Shown: positions 26,795 to 38,920, counted from the stretch's first letter. The stretch is 64,000 bases of DNA from Setophaga petechia (GCA_024362935.1 JANCRA010000010.1:6936501-7000500); one strand, 5' to 3'. Numbers and translations are program-made. Notes: a model not told the origin generated them from the sequence alone.

Positions 26795-26960
26795 TGTCGC
26801 GTCCTCGCCCCGCGCCGGAGCCGGTGACAGATTGCGGCGAGCGCGGTTATTTCTGTGTTTCCATCCAAAGGCGCCGGCAGATGCTGAGTGTTTGCACTGC
26901 ATTAGTGCTAATGGCAGCCCCATTAAACCTCACTGCAGATGGGTTGCTATGGAAGTCCAG
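26795..26960. promoter_or_regulatory. CpG-rich then AT-rich element, candidate regulatory site
   Basis: A CpG cluster (GTGTCGCGTCCTCG, GCGGCGAGCGCGG) passes directly into TTTGCACTGCATTAGTGCTAATGG and CCCATTAAACC. CpGs are otherwise depleted here, so an unmethylated or conserved element is possible. Confidence 0.22.
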
Positions 26961-28936
26961 GGAAAATGAAGCAGGAGCTAGAGCCTGAGCGGCTGGGAGC
27001 TGCTGCCAGCCATCACTCACGAGCCGTCTCTACGGGGAAAGTTCCTTTCTCCTTGCTGTTTTCTGGTTTCCTTGCTTTTTTCCAGCTACATGCCAGCCAA
27101 GCTGGCCTTTCTGGAGCTGAGTTCAGCCTCCCACCTCAGGAGGCTTTGCAAAGTGCCTCCCTGTTCCCTAAACAATCCCTACATCCTGTCTGGCTTCATC
27201 CCTGCTCCCTGTGCTCGTCCCACCCGCATGTCCACCAGCTGTGCCAAACTGGACCTGTGTCCCCAAATCAATTCTGGATATTGGGCCATTTTCCTTGGTC
27301 AAAAGTAGCCTTGGCCCCAAGGTCACCCCTATTCTGAGCACCCTCATGAGTTCCCTCAAGCTTGTTTTACTCCAGGGCTGGGTGGCAGCGCAGAATGGCA
27401 TGGTGGGCAGGGATGTGGGCAGAGATCGTGCCCTTCCCTGCCTGAACTGTGAGGGTCTCTCAGGGATGCCCATTCACCCACTGGAGAAGGCTGATAAAGC
27501 TCTGGAAAGGTGAGAGCTGGCTCCTGTTGCCAGAGTGGGCTCCCACCAAGGGACGTGGTACCCACCTGGCACTGGTATGGTGGGAAACCACATAAAATTC
27601 CCTATTTGCAGTGGCCTGGCCTACCAGTTTTCCCAGTGAGAATCTTCTTGCCTACAGGCTTCCATTCAGAGATCCACTGGATAGTTTGGCTCCACTCCAT
27701 GCAGAGCCATGAGGGTTTGTCCTTCAAGGCACATCAGGGCTGGCCCCCTGCTCTGGATGTCCCCAGTTCTGGCTGTGGCAGTGGTGCCAGGACTCCAGCC
27801 CACCCTGCAATGCAGTTTTCAGGTTTCCATCCTCTGCTTGCTGCCCTGCTTGGGCAAGGGACCTGCAGAAGTAGAAGTAGTATAAAAATGCTGAAAGGTC
27901 ACGCTGAGTTTTTTGCTGCCATCCTTTGTATCCATCCTCGCTGCCAAGCTGCCATGTGGCCTGTCAGACATCCCAGCCAGCTCCATGTTCTCCCAGCTCT
28001 TTTCCATTTGGGTGCTCTGCTTTCCTCCTGAGTTTTCCTTGGGTTCTTTCCCAGACCTTCAGCCCCATCCCAGCAGCATCAGTGGGGTCCCAGGTGTCCC
28101 ACACTCACACAGTGTGTGGGAGTGGGGGCCATGCTGACTGGGGGATGCTGTCAGAGGTGCAGATCTGCACTGCCAGCCACAGAATGCATCCCAGGCCAAC
28201 ATCACCACCATCATCATCATCACCGTGTGTAGGTCAGCTGGGGCTGACAGAGCTATTTGTGCCTTTAGGGGACACTCCAGTGCTGCAGAGATCCATCCCC
28301 TCGTTTATGTGTGCTTGGCAGGATTACATAAATTGCCTTTAAAAGTTGACTTCTTTATAAGCCATTTTCTGCTTCATAAAATGTTTATTACTGTTGTTTT
28401 TCTCCCAGTCTCCTTCCTCCCTGCATTTTCCATCACTATACTGGGAAGCTCCCCTCTTCCTCTGCCTGCTGCCCCTCTGCCTCCCACCTCTCCCCACCTT
28501 TTGATGTTGGAAAGGGCCCTTTGAAGGGTCAGAGCCCAGCAGGCCCATTTTCCTTGGAAAAGAAAAATAGCCATACATTGAGCTGTGGGTGTAGGAGCTG
28601 CTGGGGACAGGGTTTAACCCCTGGGTGGTTCTGGGGAGTGGTGACATTTGTGGAGGTGGCAGGGGGATCACAAGTGCTGGACAGCCCCATGCTGCTGCCT
28701 CCATCTGTAACCCCTGCCTGCAAGCACATGAGGAATAACAAAGCCCTGATAATTTCAAGCTCCATTAGAAACGAAACTCCAGGGAAAAGGGGATTGCTGT
28801 TTGCCAAATGGGGATGGACAGGAGCAATAACAGGGACTGTGCTCCTGACTGCCCAGGAAAGGTGCAGGATAAAGCAGGGATACATGGCAGCATGGGGTAC
28901 CCAGCCACAGCCACACAGCCCTGGGAGCTGTATCCC

Positions 28937-29336
28937 TGTACAGGAAAAGCAAGGCAACCCCAACAAAGGAAGAATGACAAGGAGGACTCCATTGATACCA
29001 GAAGGCTAATTAATTACCTTATTATACTATATTATTCTATATTACACTACATGTGAACTGAATCTGCACAAGCACTCAACTGCACTGAACAAAACCTTGT
29101 GACTGTCTGCTGACCAACAGTCTGCACACACACCTGGCCCTGACAGGCCAAGGAAACAAAACACCATCACTCTGGGTAAACAGTCTCCATATTGCATTCT
29201 GATTTGGCACAACACAGGAGCAGAGAATGAGATAAGAATTGTTTTCTCTTTCTCTGAGGTTCCTTGCTGCGATTCCCAGAAAATATCCTTGGGAAGTTGT
29301 GCTTTGCTTTTCTCTGTGAAGAGAAATGTGGCCACA
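28937..29336 (-). mobile_element. Solo LTR of a passerine-type endogenous retrovirus
   Basis: On the minus strand the element starts TGTGGCCACATTTCTCTTC and ends in CA, so the plus strand begins TGTACAGG at 28937 and ends GGCCACA at 29336. The ends are TG and CA, the length is 400 bp, and the flanks carry a 4-bp TCCC direct repeat (28933-28936 and 29337-29340) that fits a target-site duplication. Internal words such as CAGTCTCCATATTGCATTCT, AACCTTGTGACTGTCTGCTG and, on the minus strand, AGCCTTCTGG and GGAGTCCTCCTTGTCATTC match an LTR family that I recognise from songbird genomes. No gag, pol or env sequence flanks it, so it is a solo LTR left by recombination. The exact family name is not asserted. 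Confidence 0.7.
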
Positions 29337-29420
29337 TCCCTCCAGGTGCAGGATCCTGCCCCATCCTGCTGCTCCACCCAGCACTGCTGGGTGTGTGTCT
29401 GTGGGGGAGCAGCAGCTGTG

Positions 29421-29482
29421 CCATGCCATGCCATGCCATGCCATGCCATGCCATGCCATGCCATGCCATGCCATGCCATGCC
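29421..29482. repeat. CCATG pentanucleotide microsatellite, about 12 copies
   Basis: Twelve perfect CCATG units run from 29421 to 29480, then a degenerate CCACACC follows. It lies 85 bp from the LTR. The repeat keeps frames open on both strands (MPCHA and HGMAW repeats), which explains spurious ORFs here. Confidence 0.97.
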
Positions 29483-29599
29483 ACACCATCCATGGGCTCC
29501 AGCAGCTGCTCCTGTGGGCTGGGCACAGCCATGCAGGCAGGGCTTTGTGTTCAAAGCAGCAGCAGAAGGGCGAGCGCCAGCTCCTTATCCTCCTTTCAT

Positions 29600-30060
29600 T
29601 TTTCTCCTCCTTTAATTACAGATCCTACTTATCGGCTGAGAACAGAAAGATTGTCACCGTAACCTTGCACTTGCCCTTGTAGAAGGTTTACCTAAAAAGT
29701 TAGAAAATAAAATCAAATACTCTAATTTGCAGTCGTCTTGCCATTTCAAACCCAGTTTTCATTACAGCACAGAAAGTGCATTGAAGCTGTGTTTATAACC
29801 CCCTTTTAGATAACAAATCACATTTTCTTTTGGCTGGCGAGTGTGTAGAATTGATATTTTTTTTTTTCAGTTTAATGGGTTTGTGTGTTCAGGAATGATC
29901 TCCATCAGCTGAGAGTCTTTATTGTGTTTGATATAATGTCAGCTTTCATTACGCTCGGAGAATTACTGTGCTGTAGCACCAACCTTGCTCCTGTAGCGCC
30001 GGTCTGGCCGAAAAGCAGAACAAGAAAATCATTCACAAAACCCCTGTGTCGGTGCTGTTC
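29600..30060. promoter_or_regulatory. Long AT-rich island, candidate conserved non-coding element
   Basis: About 450 bp of AT-rich non-repetitive DNA. It contains CTTTAATTACAG, AATCAAATACTCTAATTTGC, CCCTTTTAGATAACAAATC, TTGATATAATGTCAGC and CATTACGCTCGGAG. It is the longest such block in the first half of the gene and lies between LTR or satellite DNA and GC-rich DNA. No exon is supported. Confidence 0.3.
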
Positions 30061-30188
30061 CCCTTAAAAACCAAGGATGGGGCTTGAGGGGGCTTGACCA
30101 ACCCCCCACTCTGCAAGACCACTGTGCCATCCATGGCTTCTCCATGACCGTGATGGTTTGGTGTAGGGGTTGCTGGTTTTCCTCTCAG

Positions 30189-30236
30189 GGCTGCTTTCCC
30201 ATCCCATCCTATCCCATCCCATCCCAGCCCATCCCT
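30189..30236. repeat. CCCAT-type pentanucleotide microsatellite
   Basis: About eight degenerate copies of CCCAT are present, with CCTAT and CCAGC variants. It is a simple intronic repeat. Confidence 0.85.
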
Positions 30237-33200
30237 GGAAGGGCAGGGGCTCTCCAGCAGCCCCTCTGTGTGTGCTGGCCCCCTTTGGCACCCGGGTGCA
30301 GTGGAGGGGAGCAGCAGCCACACCTCGCTCGAGGCAGCCTCAGAGGAGCAGGACAGACAGGAGATGCCATGTAAAGAAGAATGGCTGGCGAGGTGTGATC
30401 AGATAAAACATCTTCTTGGGGAGATGAAAAAACTGTTGACAGGTCACTTAAATATTTCCCCGGCTCTGTCAGAGAGGCAGGGAGAGGAAATTGCTTTTAA
30501 AAAAAAGATGCCAAGGCAGATTATGATGACTGTTTCCACCTGTCCTGGGTAATGCGTACGGCCCCTGATGGTGGATGGGATGCAGGGAATTCACAGTGCT
30601 GCAGGAGAAGGATGGGCCCCACCAGGCCCCTTCTTGGTCTGCCCAGCAGCCTGTGGTGGCTGGGGCTAACCATGAATATTGTCCTCTTCTGGGGACTAGG
30701 AAAGAATTCATTGTGGTGCATATGGACCAGAGTAGCTCTAGCCAGCGGAAATAAAGGTGCAGCCCCTACCAGCCACAGCCAGGTGTGGCTTGCAGGTAGG
30801 AATTTCTCCCAGGAATTCATCCAGCCCCTCTGGAGCCTGTTCCTGGCTGTGGCCCTCACGCCAGCCCATGGCAGGTGTAGCAGGAACACTTTCTTTGCTC
30901 TGTTGTTCCCCAGGCAGGAGGCTGCTGTGCCCATGGCAGGGCTCAGACGCCTCGGGCTGAGCACTCACCTGCAGCCCCAGCTCCAGCCAGGACCAGCTGA
31001 GCAGCACACACCAATGCCCAGGGACAGCCTGGGGTGGCCCAGGAGGGTTTGGCAGGGTGATGCCATGATGGGGACGTGTGTGTCCCTGCTCATGCTCTGC
31101 TCCTGCTGCCCTAGCACAGGTGTGAGGCTGCAGGAGCTCTGTGACACGCTGCAGGGTGTCTCTGTATGAAAAGTGCAACTATAAGTAAAAGCTGTTGCTT
31201 TTCTGTGTGCTTAACAGTTCAGGGAATGAAGAAGTACCTGAACACTCACTGTCCTCTCAAAGTGCTGATGGCAGAGGAAAGGTGGGCTCGTGAGCAGAGC
31301 CCCAGTGCTGTGTGGGCACACCAGCTCCTGCTTGCTCTCCCCACCCACTGAATTGCCCACGGGTTTGGCCAGGCACAGCTCTGGTCACCTGGCTTTCCCC
31401 ACACAGGTAAGCTGTGCCCTGGGGTGCTGGTTCTGCCACCAGCTCCATCCAGTGGCTGGAAAACAGGCAGGTGCCAGCTTGGGATCCATCTTTTCTTCCT
31501 CACCACCTTCCCAAGTTCCCCCTAGCTGCCTGAAGGCAAACTGCTGCAGGATTTGGCTCTTCCAGAGCAAATTAAGTCTTGAAAGAGATTTGCTGACCAC
31601 AGGGGTCACCTGTGCTGCTCAAAGGAATGAAACCCACAGCCAGAGGCTCAGAGGGACTGAAATCAATGTGCTGCAGCAGGATCTGCCTCCACAAAAAACT
31701 GCCCCAGAGAGCTGCAGCATCCCCAGGGCATGTGATTAGCGAGGGTGACCCTTACAGGACTACAGCGAGCAATCCTGTGGAGTACTACAGATCCTACAGG
31801 TCCTCAGGAGAGGGAATTAGCCAGATTAGGTGACTTTACAGGAAAGCTCTACAGGGGAGAGCAAGCCATAGCCCTCCTGCAGTGTCCCTGCCAGCTGTGT
31901 GCTCCAGCTGGACGGCTGGAGCAGGGAGCTGAGGTTTTTTAGGGTGGTGGCAGCTCTGTGTGTGATACAGTTTGATTGCCACCTCGTTAGGTCGCTGACT
32001 TGGAGGCTTGGGAGGCACCCCTCCATCCAGACATCTCCAGGCTGCAGTGAGATAACAGAGCATTGACATTTTCAGCATTATTTTCAGTTGCTGTAATTGT
32101 TTTAGGCTAAAAGAGATCTGTTTGGATGCTTGTAGAGGGCTGTGTCAGGGGTTGTGGGGCGGAGTGTCCCTCACCACCCACCTGAGGCACCTGTGTGCCC
32201 CTCCTTGTCCTGGCCTTTGTCTCATGCCTGTTCTGCTGGGGTGTGTCAGGGGGTGCCAGAGCAGGGTCCTCCCTTGTGCCACTGGCAAGGCTGCAGCTTG
32301 TGGCTCTCCAGAAGAGCACAGCCTGGATTTTTAATCAGCTTTTTCTTGGTGTTTGGGTGTGAAAACAGTGAAGGTGTGGAGCACAGGGCACGTGGGGAGG
32401 GCTCAAGGGGGTGATGAAGGAGCCAGGGTCTGCAGCATCGCCAGGGCCACCTCCAGGAGGTGCCACCTGGGTCAAGCCTTGGCCAGGGGCTGCCCAGGGA
32501 CACTGAACCACAAGGGTTTGGTGCAGGTGTGGTGGTTCCTTGGTGGCCTTGCTGGAGAAGCCTGGGCCATGGCTGCAGGGACAGTTTCAGGTCAGTCTGG
32601 GATTGCACTGAGCTCCCCGAGTGTTGCATTTTAGGAGCTGAAATAACCCCACACTTACCCACCAACGATAGCCAGGCAGTGCCATTGTGCAGGTGGCACT
32701 TGGCAATTTAGGTACAAGCAAATGGGCAGTGGTTAACACATCATGGAGCAGCAGCTCCTCCTTGTCAGCCTCCTTGCAGTGGGAACCAGTGTGTGCTTCC
32801 TGCAGGCTGGGTTGCAAGAGACAGGGACAATATTTTGCCTCGAAATCCCTTGACGTCTTCACCCCCTTGTTTTCTTTATTGGTATTTATTCTGAAAGGCT
32901 TTAGAAATACCAGTGCTATTTACACAGACCTGGTACTGAGTTTAACATGGACCAGAGGAGGAGAGGATTATGTGAAGAAGGCAAATGTGGTTTAAAAAAA
33001 ATATTAGGGAGCAGAAATTGTAGGACCCCTTGTTGCCTCTTGGAACATTCATGGCATCTTTTCAGAGCATCTCTGAGGGCTGTCTCCCTCCTCCCTGGAA
33101 TAGACACAGGCTTTCAAGTGGCCAGGACACAGATGCCCTGCCAGCTCCTCCAGTCTCCCTTGGACCCCATGAAAAACCCCAGCATCAGCAGGGCTGTCGC

Positions 33201-33486
33201 AAGGATTTTGGAGCCTGGCACCAGGGCACATCTCAGGGCCAGGGCCACGCTGGTGCTGGCTGTGCCACAGGTGCTGTCTCACAAGTGGAAACCTCAGCCA
33301 CAGCCTGAGTGTGGCTGAGATCTCACCAGCTGCTCCTGGGGTTGTCAGGGCTTGAAAGAGGGCATGGCAAGGGCTCTGTGATCCCTGGGGGAATGGGTGG
33401 GAGGGACATCCTTAAAGGATCTCTGCTCCCTGAGCCGTGCCCTGTGCCTTGGGAGCGCTGGGGCGGGGAGAGCAGGACCAGGGAGC

Positions 33487-33570
33487 GGCTCTCCTGCCCG
33501 AGCATCACCACCTCGGCTCTCCTGCCCGAGCATCACCACCTCGGCTCTCCTGCCCGAGCATCATCACCTC
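33487..33570. repeat. Three tandem copies of a 28-bp unit
   Basis: The unit begins GGCTCTCCTGCCCGAGCATC. Copies lie at 33487-33514, 33515-33542 and 33543-33570, and only the third differs, by one base (ATCATC for ATCACC). Near-identity implies a recent duplication or ongoing homogenisation. Confidence 0.95.
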
Positions 33571-33649
33571 GTGCCCTCTGCACTGCGGGAGAGGGAACCG
33601 AGCTTTTCGGAGAAGCCAACGGCAAATAAAATGAATAACAAAGCACCTT

Positions 33650-34020
33650 CTGGATGGCCGTTGTTAGTCACACTCACTCCTGATTAAAGATCATTAAACA
33701 TGAAATTAGCTGGTTTGTGTCCGGGTCTCCCGGGGTTCCTTTCATTAGGAAGTGCAGATGGCCGCGGACCGGGCACGGCGGGGCCGGGGCGGCCGTGGGG
33801 CCGGCAGCGGCGCGGCAAGGCCAGCTGAAGGGAAATTAATTCTTTTTTTTTCCTTTCTTGTTGTTGTAAACCCCACAGCATTTCACAACAAATCACAGAT
33901 AATTAATAAGTGTGTTCCCTTAATGACTGGGCTTTTTAATAGCAGAAATTGGAAGATGCTGCGTCAATTATATTTTTACTTTCCCCTCCTGGTGCTGCCT
34001 TATCTCAATCTCTAGGAGTC
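33650..34020. promoter_or_regulatory. CpG-rich core flanked by AT-rich arms, candidate promoter or enhancer
   Basis: A roughly 105-bp core (about 33722-33828) is almost purely G and C with many CpGs (GGCACGGCGGGGCCGGGGCG). It is embedded between AT-rich arms with GATCATTAAACATG on the left and GGGAAATTAATTC and GATAATTAATAAG on the right. GC boxes on the core resemble a TATA-less promoter. An 87-codon frame starts in the core at 33752, but it has no family resemblance and I do not call it a gene. Confidence 0.25.
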
Positions 34021-35287
34021 GCAGAACCCGCGGAAGCCACGGGCATCTTCCCCTGCTCAGGGAGATGCTGGAACTGCCCTTTGCAATCCCCATCCTGGGG
34101 AGACACCTGCACAGCCTGCCAGGGTCCCCTGCTGCTGATGTCCCCAAGATCAGCTGCAGGGCTTTCCCACCTCTTGGGAAGCTGGGAGAAGCCATTGTGA
34201 GCTACCCTGGGGAGAAATTTTGTGGCTGAGAGGGTGATCCGGGTGAGGGGTAGTGACTGCCAGCCCTCAGTGGGGCCGGGCTGGTGGGACGGGTGGTGCT
34301 GCCCGGAGAGCTGCTTGCCCCCATGGTGCCTTTCTCCAGGCTGGCATGGATGTCACAGTGCCACCGAGGCTGGCACAGGGCTGTGTCCAGGGCTGTCCAG
34401 AGCAGGGGCAGGCAGGACAGGGATGCAGTCAGGGCCATTGAGGCTTTGCCCGTGTTTCTGCTCGGGGCCAGACCGCTTTCCTCGTTCCATAATACAGCAG
34501 TGATCACCCCGGGGCTGCCCGTGCCGGGAAGGCTGCTCGGCTGCTGATGGGGATTGACTGGCAGACGGTGCTGCCCGTGTGCCGGCATCACAGCCGGTCC
34601 CGGCACGCTGGGAAGAGGCTCCGAGTGCCCTTTAATTACCCTTTCTACTGCTACACGGAATGCTGTTGTGGCAGCATCGCTGCTCTCCCAATTGCCTCCT
34701 CAGGAATTTTATCAGCTGTCTCACGTCTTGACACTCTGGGAAGAGGAATCCAAGCAGACCTTTCTGCTTAAATAGGTTCTAAATACCCCAAATTAACGAC
34801 GTGCATTTCTCTGTGGAAGCAAGGACACTTTTCTCCCTGTTTCAGCAGCGCAGGGAGGGGGCCTGGGTGGCTGCAGGGCCATTGCCTGCCACGCTGCCTA
34901 AACCTGACTCTTCTATGGCTCCTGATGTTTGCAACAGAGCCAAAGCACCCTGGCTGTGGGCACGTGGCACAGGTTGGCACCCGGTGAAGTGCAGGGCTGT
35001 GGTCACACCGGTGTCACTGTCACAGGGCTGGTGGCCCTGCAGTGCTCTGGCTCAGCTCAGTCATGAGTGAGGGAAGCATGGCAGGCCATGGCCAGTCCTT
35101 GGAGGGTGGATGTGGAGGATGTGAGGTCCTGAACACATCCCAAGGACAGCAGGGCTGGGGAGGGTTCAGTCCCCAGCAAGGTGGTGGCTGCCAGGAGCAT
35201 GACAGAGGTGCTGAGGGGACAGGGGGAGGGACTCCTTTCCCAACCCTGACCTTGGCTGGCACTAACAGCTCTCCCCTTTCTCTGCAG

Positions 35288-35332
35288 GAGGAAGACATCG
35301 AGTACTACGACTCCAAGGCCGACACTGAATAT
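35288..35332 (+). CDS. CACNA2D2: CACNA2D2 exon (residues 21-35)
   Basis: A 45-nt phase-0 exon with a TCTGCAG acceptor and a GTAAGT donor. It encodes EEDIEYYDSKADTEY, the counterpart of EEDIVYYDAKADAEL in mammals. This acidic linker is in the VWA-N region. At 15 codons it is a short symmetrical exon, so skipping would keep the frame. Confidence 0.95.
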
Positions 35333-35843
35333 GTAAGTGCTGTCTCTGTGGCATCTCTGGCACTGCCCCACCCTGGCCCAGGGCTGAGCCCCCCACCAGT
35401 CTGTCCCAGCACGGTACCAGGGTCATGGCACAGCATTTGTCACAGCTGTAACCGGATCCTGTGCCCGGTGTGCAGCTGTGTCCCCAGCTGAGCCGCGGTG
35501 ACATCTGGCCACCAGCACCGGGCCTGGCAGCAGGCAGGTGGGCAGCTTGCTCTGCTGCCTGCAAAAGTTTCTAAAATTAAAGCTGGCATCTGAAATTCAA
35601 ATGAAGAGCAAACCTTTAATTAGAGACTGAATCTAATTCCCTGCCCTACTCGGAGCATAGCCATCCTGTGATTTCTGGCAATCAGTGCTTCAGCTCCGGG
35701 CCTGGCAGCCCCCATCCCCCGGGGCTCCCAAGAGAGAGAGAGCCGGCATTTGCCAGCTCCTCCCCGCGGTGACAGCGAGGGGACTTCAGTCAGGGGCTGT
35801 GCCACGGCTGCAGGGAGCTCCACCAGCACTGCTGGCTGCCCTG

Positions 35844-36122
35844 GGCACCCCTCTCTGCCTTGAGACATCCTGTTCTGCTCTGGGACACCCTGCTCTGCCC
35901 TGGGCACTCCTGTCTGCCCTGGGACATCCTGTTCTGCTCTGGGGTACCCCACTCTGCCCTGGGCACCCTGCTCTGCCCTGGGCACCTCTCTCTGCCCTGG
36001 GGCACCCCTGTCTGCCCTGGGCACTCCTCTCTGCCCTGGGGCATCCCTCTCTGCTCTGGACACCCCTCTCTGCCCTGGGCACCCCTCTCTGCCCTGGGCA
36101 CCCCTCTCTGCTCTGGACACCC
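35844..36122. repeat. Minisatellite of about 19-20 bp units
   Basis: About fourteen imperfect copies of a unit like CTCTGCCCTGGGCACCCCT, with variants (GACATCCTGTT, GGCATCCCTCT). The minus strand reads as open frames with PGQRGVPRAE-type repeats, which are artefacts of the satellite. Confidence 0.92.
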
Positions 36123-36595
36123 CACCTTGCTGCCAGGTCACCCATGTCTCACACTGTGTTGCAGGATCTTTAGGAAACAGGGGCTTGTCAGGTCAGTGAT
36201 GCTCTTGGTGTGAGGCTGCTGAGCAGAGCCCTTGGAGCTGACCAGGAGCCCCAGGCACAGCAGGGTGCAGCCTTGGGGACAGCCCCAGCCAATGCTGGTG
36301 CACCAGGACTGCTCCTTGTCCCCAGGCAGACCTGGCAGCAGATGTGCCATGGAGAGACAGTAGCACAGCAGGAGAGAACATGATGTTGGCAGCAAACCAC
36401 ATGGCCTTATCCAAAAATAACACTCAGGTGACCCCAAGAGCATTCAGAAGGCCCTGCGCAGAAGGGAGGGGAGCATCTGGGCTTGATGGGGTCCCACAGC
36501 TTGGGTGACATGCCCTGCACTGACCTCTGTCTCTCCTCTCGACCTACCTGGGAGTCTGTGCCCCAGAGCAGAGCTGGGGACAGGCTGGAGTGGAG

Positions 36596-36666
36596 GAGGA
36601 TGGAGGGATGGAGGGATGGATGGATGGATGGATGGATGGATGGATGGATGGATGGATGGATGGATG
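36596..36666. repeat. GGAT tetranucleotide microsatellite
   Basis: About fifteen copies of GGAT or ATGG follow two GGATGGAG imperfect units. It is likely polymorphic in length. Confidence 0.96.
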
Positions 36667-38275
36667 CCTTCAAAGCAGAGTTCCTGGCTAACCGCCAGCG
36701 CCACTGTCCCCAGGCAGGGACAGCAGAGGGCTCTTGGCAGGGAAAGCAGCCACAGAGAGTCTGGGAGGTGAGATGGGGAGGTTGGGCAGATGCTGGGACT
36801 GAAGTGGAGGGCACTTGCTGTCCTGGGCAGGTCTCCCTGCCCACAGTCCCACTCATTTATAGCTGAGGATGTCTCCTGTCCCCCCCCCAGCCTGGGGGGA
36901 GCTACCAGAGGAGGGAGGAGAGGATCCTGCCATGGCTGCTCTGGAGAGGATGGAGCTAATGGGCTTAAAATACATTAAAGGGGATTTTGGATAGAAGGGA
37001 AGGAAAAACTGGCTGGTGGTTGAGGCAGGAGGAGACAGCCTGGGGAGCAGAGTGACTCCCAGCACAGGGGATGAGCAGCAGGACTAATGCATCCATCAGG
37101 CTGGGCTGGGCTTTTGCTATCAGTGCTGCAGGGCAGGGGACAGAAGCTGGATGTCCCCACGCCTGCTGTTGCCCTGAGTGTCACACCCCACCACCCTGGT
37201 CACATTAGGCAGGATTGGGAAACAGGAGGCATCTCGACCTTGGAGCTGTGCCCACGGAGCCCTCCCAGCACAGGGGGCACTGGGGAGAGGCTGTGCACTG
37301 TGGCATGGCACAGGGTCCCTGGGGGCTGCAGGGCTCAGCTCCCTGCTCCCTCCCTTCCCCAAAGGAGCTGACATATCAAGGAGCAGCAGCCCTGCAAATC
37401 CCTCACCAGCCACATCAGCTTTAGTCCTGCTCTGGGGAGATACCAAGCAAAACTGCAAAACTGGGGGTGTCCTATTGTAGATGTGTGTGTGTTTGGCAGG
37501 GAGGGCACTTCCCTACCTCTGCTGTTGCTTCCTTACCAGTGAAATCACAGCAAATTTAATTCCAACAAAAATAATGGGGGAAAAAAAAAGAAGATGTTGC
37601 TGAGGTAAAAAAGGAGAGAGATGAGACCAGAAAGTCTGAATGGAACGTAATAGTTCTCTTTCCATCCCTTCTTTATTTAGCTTCAGTTTTTCTATTTAAA
37701 TGGAGCAGGATGTAGCTGAGCCAGAGTTGGTGCTGATGGACAATGGCTGCTGCCCATAACTGGGGCTTATTCACAAACCTTACACCAGCTTTAGCTGCTG
37801 TGAGGAGGAAATGAGCTTCTTATTCATCCTGCCTGCACCTCAGCTCCACTATCCTCCCAAACACACTTTGGATTTCCAAGTGGTTTTTAACAAATGGGAA
37901 CATCAGAAAATTTTCCCAGGAGTCCCCAAGGCTGTCAGAATGTTTGCAGAAGTGAAGTTTTCACCTTTCCCAGCTAGCAAGGACCATGGGGCTTACGTGG
38001 GGAGAAGTGTTGAAATCAGCAGACAGACTCGGTTGGGAGTCACAGGCAGAACAACACAGAAATAAATTCATTTTCCATCTTTTGTGTTGTGTTCGTGGCA
38101 GGGGATGATGCTTGTCAAAGCTGAGCCTGGGACATACTGTTCTCAGGTGGAAAACAGCCCAGCTGTGTGAAGGTATCCTGGCCCCAAGGGCAGCCCCCAG
38201 ACACCCCCTTGAGGTCCTGGGGAAGGCTGAGAGCCAGGGGCTGATGGTGGGGGGTCCGTGCCAGGTGGGGCTGCC

Positions 38276-38388
38276 CACTCACTGCTCACCCTCTCTCTGC
38301 TCACCCTCTCACTGCTCACCCTCTCTCTGCTCACCCTCTCTCTGCTCACCCTCTCTCTGCTCACCCCTCTCACTGCTCACCCTGCTCA
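38276..38388. repeat. Minisatellite of 17-18 bp units
   Basis: About six copies of CTCTCTGCTCACCCT with CACTGCTCACCCT variants. The pyrimidine-rich strand is the + strand. No function is inferred. Confidence 0.92.
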
Positions 38389-38439
38389 GTAGATGCAGCA
38401 AAAAGGGGAAGGAGGGGAGGGAAAAAAGCCCCTAAATGT

Positions 38440-38920
38440 CAGCAGCAGCAGATGAAGGATGTTGGAAAATTTAATCTTCCAACTTTCTCAACTAATGTGA
38501 CATTTGGATTTCCTCACGATAAGCTATCAGCCCCAGAAGTTTCTTTCTTTTGCCTTTTTTCTTTTTTTTTCTCCTATTTTTTTAACTTCTCTCCTCTGGC
38601 TGGTAATTTAAAAATAAATGGTCTAGAAAGATCTCTAAACAGTACCTTTGGCAAAGATTAAAAAAAGCGAAGGGGGATAGGGGAGCAGGCTGGCGGGAGA
38701 GGCTGATTGTTATTTATAACCTGGGCTGCTGTAAAAGCAGGAATGTGGCTGGAGAACACATCATCTCCCTCCTCAGCATTAAATTACTGCATTTCAGGAA
38801 AAACTGATATATTTAAGGAGAAAGACCCTTCTGCACAGGCCTGGAGTTTCTCAGCCGTGTGTTGGGGGCTGCCATTTATATCCATGATTAGCAGAATCAC
38901 AGGGTGTTGATACGAATATT
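38440..38920. promoter_or_regulatory. AT-rich island, candidate conserved non-coding element
   Basis: Two AT-rich parts lie next to each other. One holds AAAATTTAATCTTCC, GGTAATTTAAAAATAAATGG and a pyrimidine run. The other holds TTGTTATTTATAACC, GCATTAAATTACTGC and ATATTTAAGG. No reading frame is supported. The inference rests on composition. Confidence 0.25.

Larger units (their letters stand above)
24790..35287 (+). other. Intron (10.5 kb) with LTR, satellites and candidate elements
   Basis: A phase-0 intron with no exon that I can support. Contents: AT-rich island at 25210, CpG-rich element at 26795, solo LTR at 28937-29336, CCATG repeat at 29421, long AT-rich island at 29600, CCCAT-type repeat at 30189, a triplicated 28-bp unit at 33487, and a CpG-rich core flanked by AT-rich DNA at 33650-34020. 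The remainder is unremarkable GC-rich intron. It ends in TTTCTCTGCAG. Confidence 0.85.

Noticed and set aside
33752..34015. 87-codon frame starting in the CpG-rich core
   Set aside because: Arg/Gly-rich start, then hydrophobic run from a T-rich stretch. No homology and no splice evidence.
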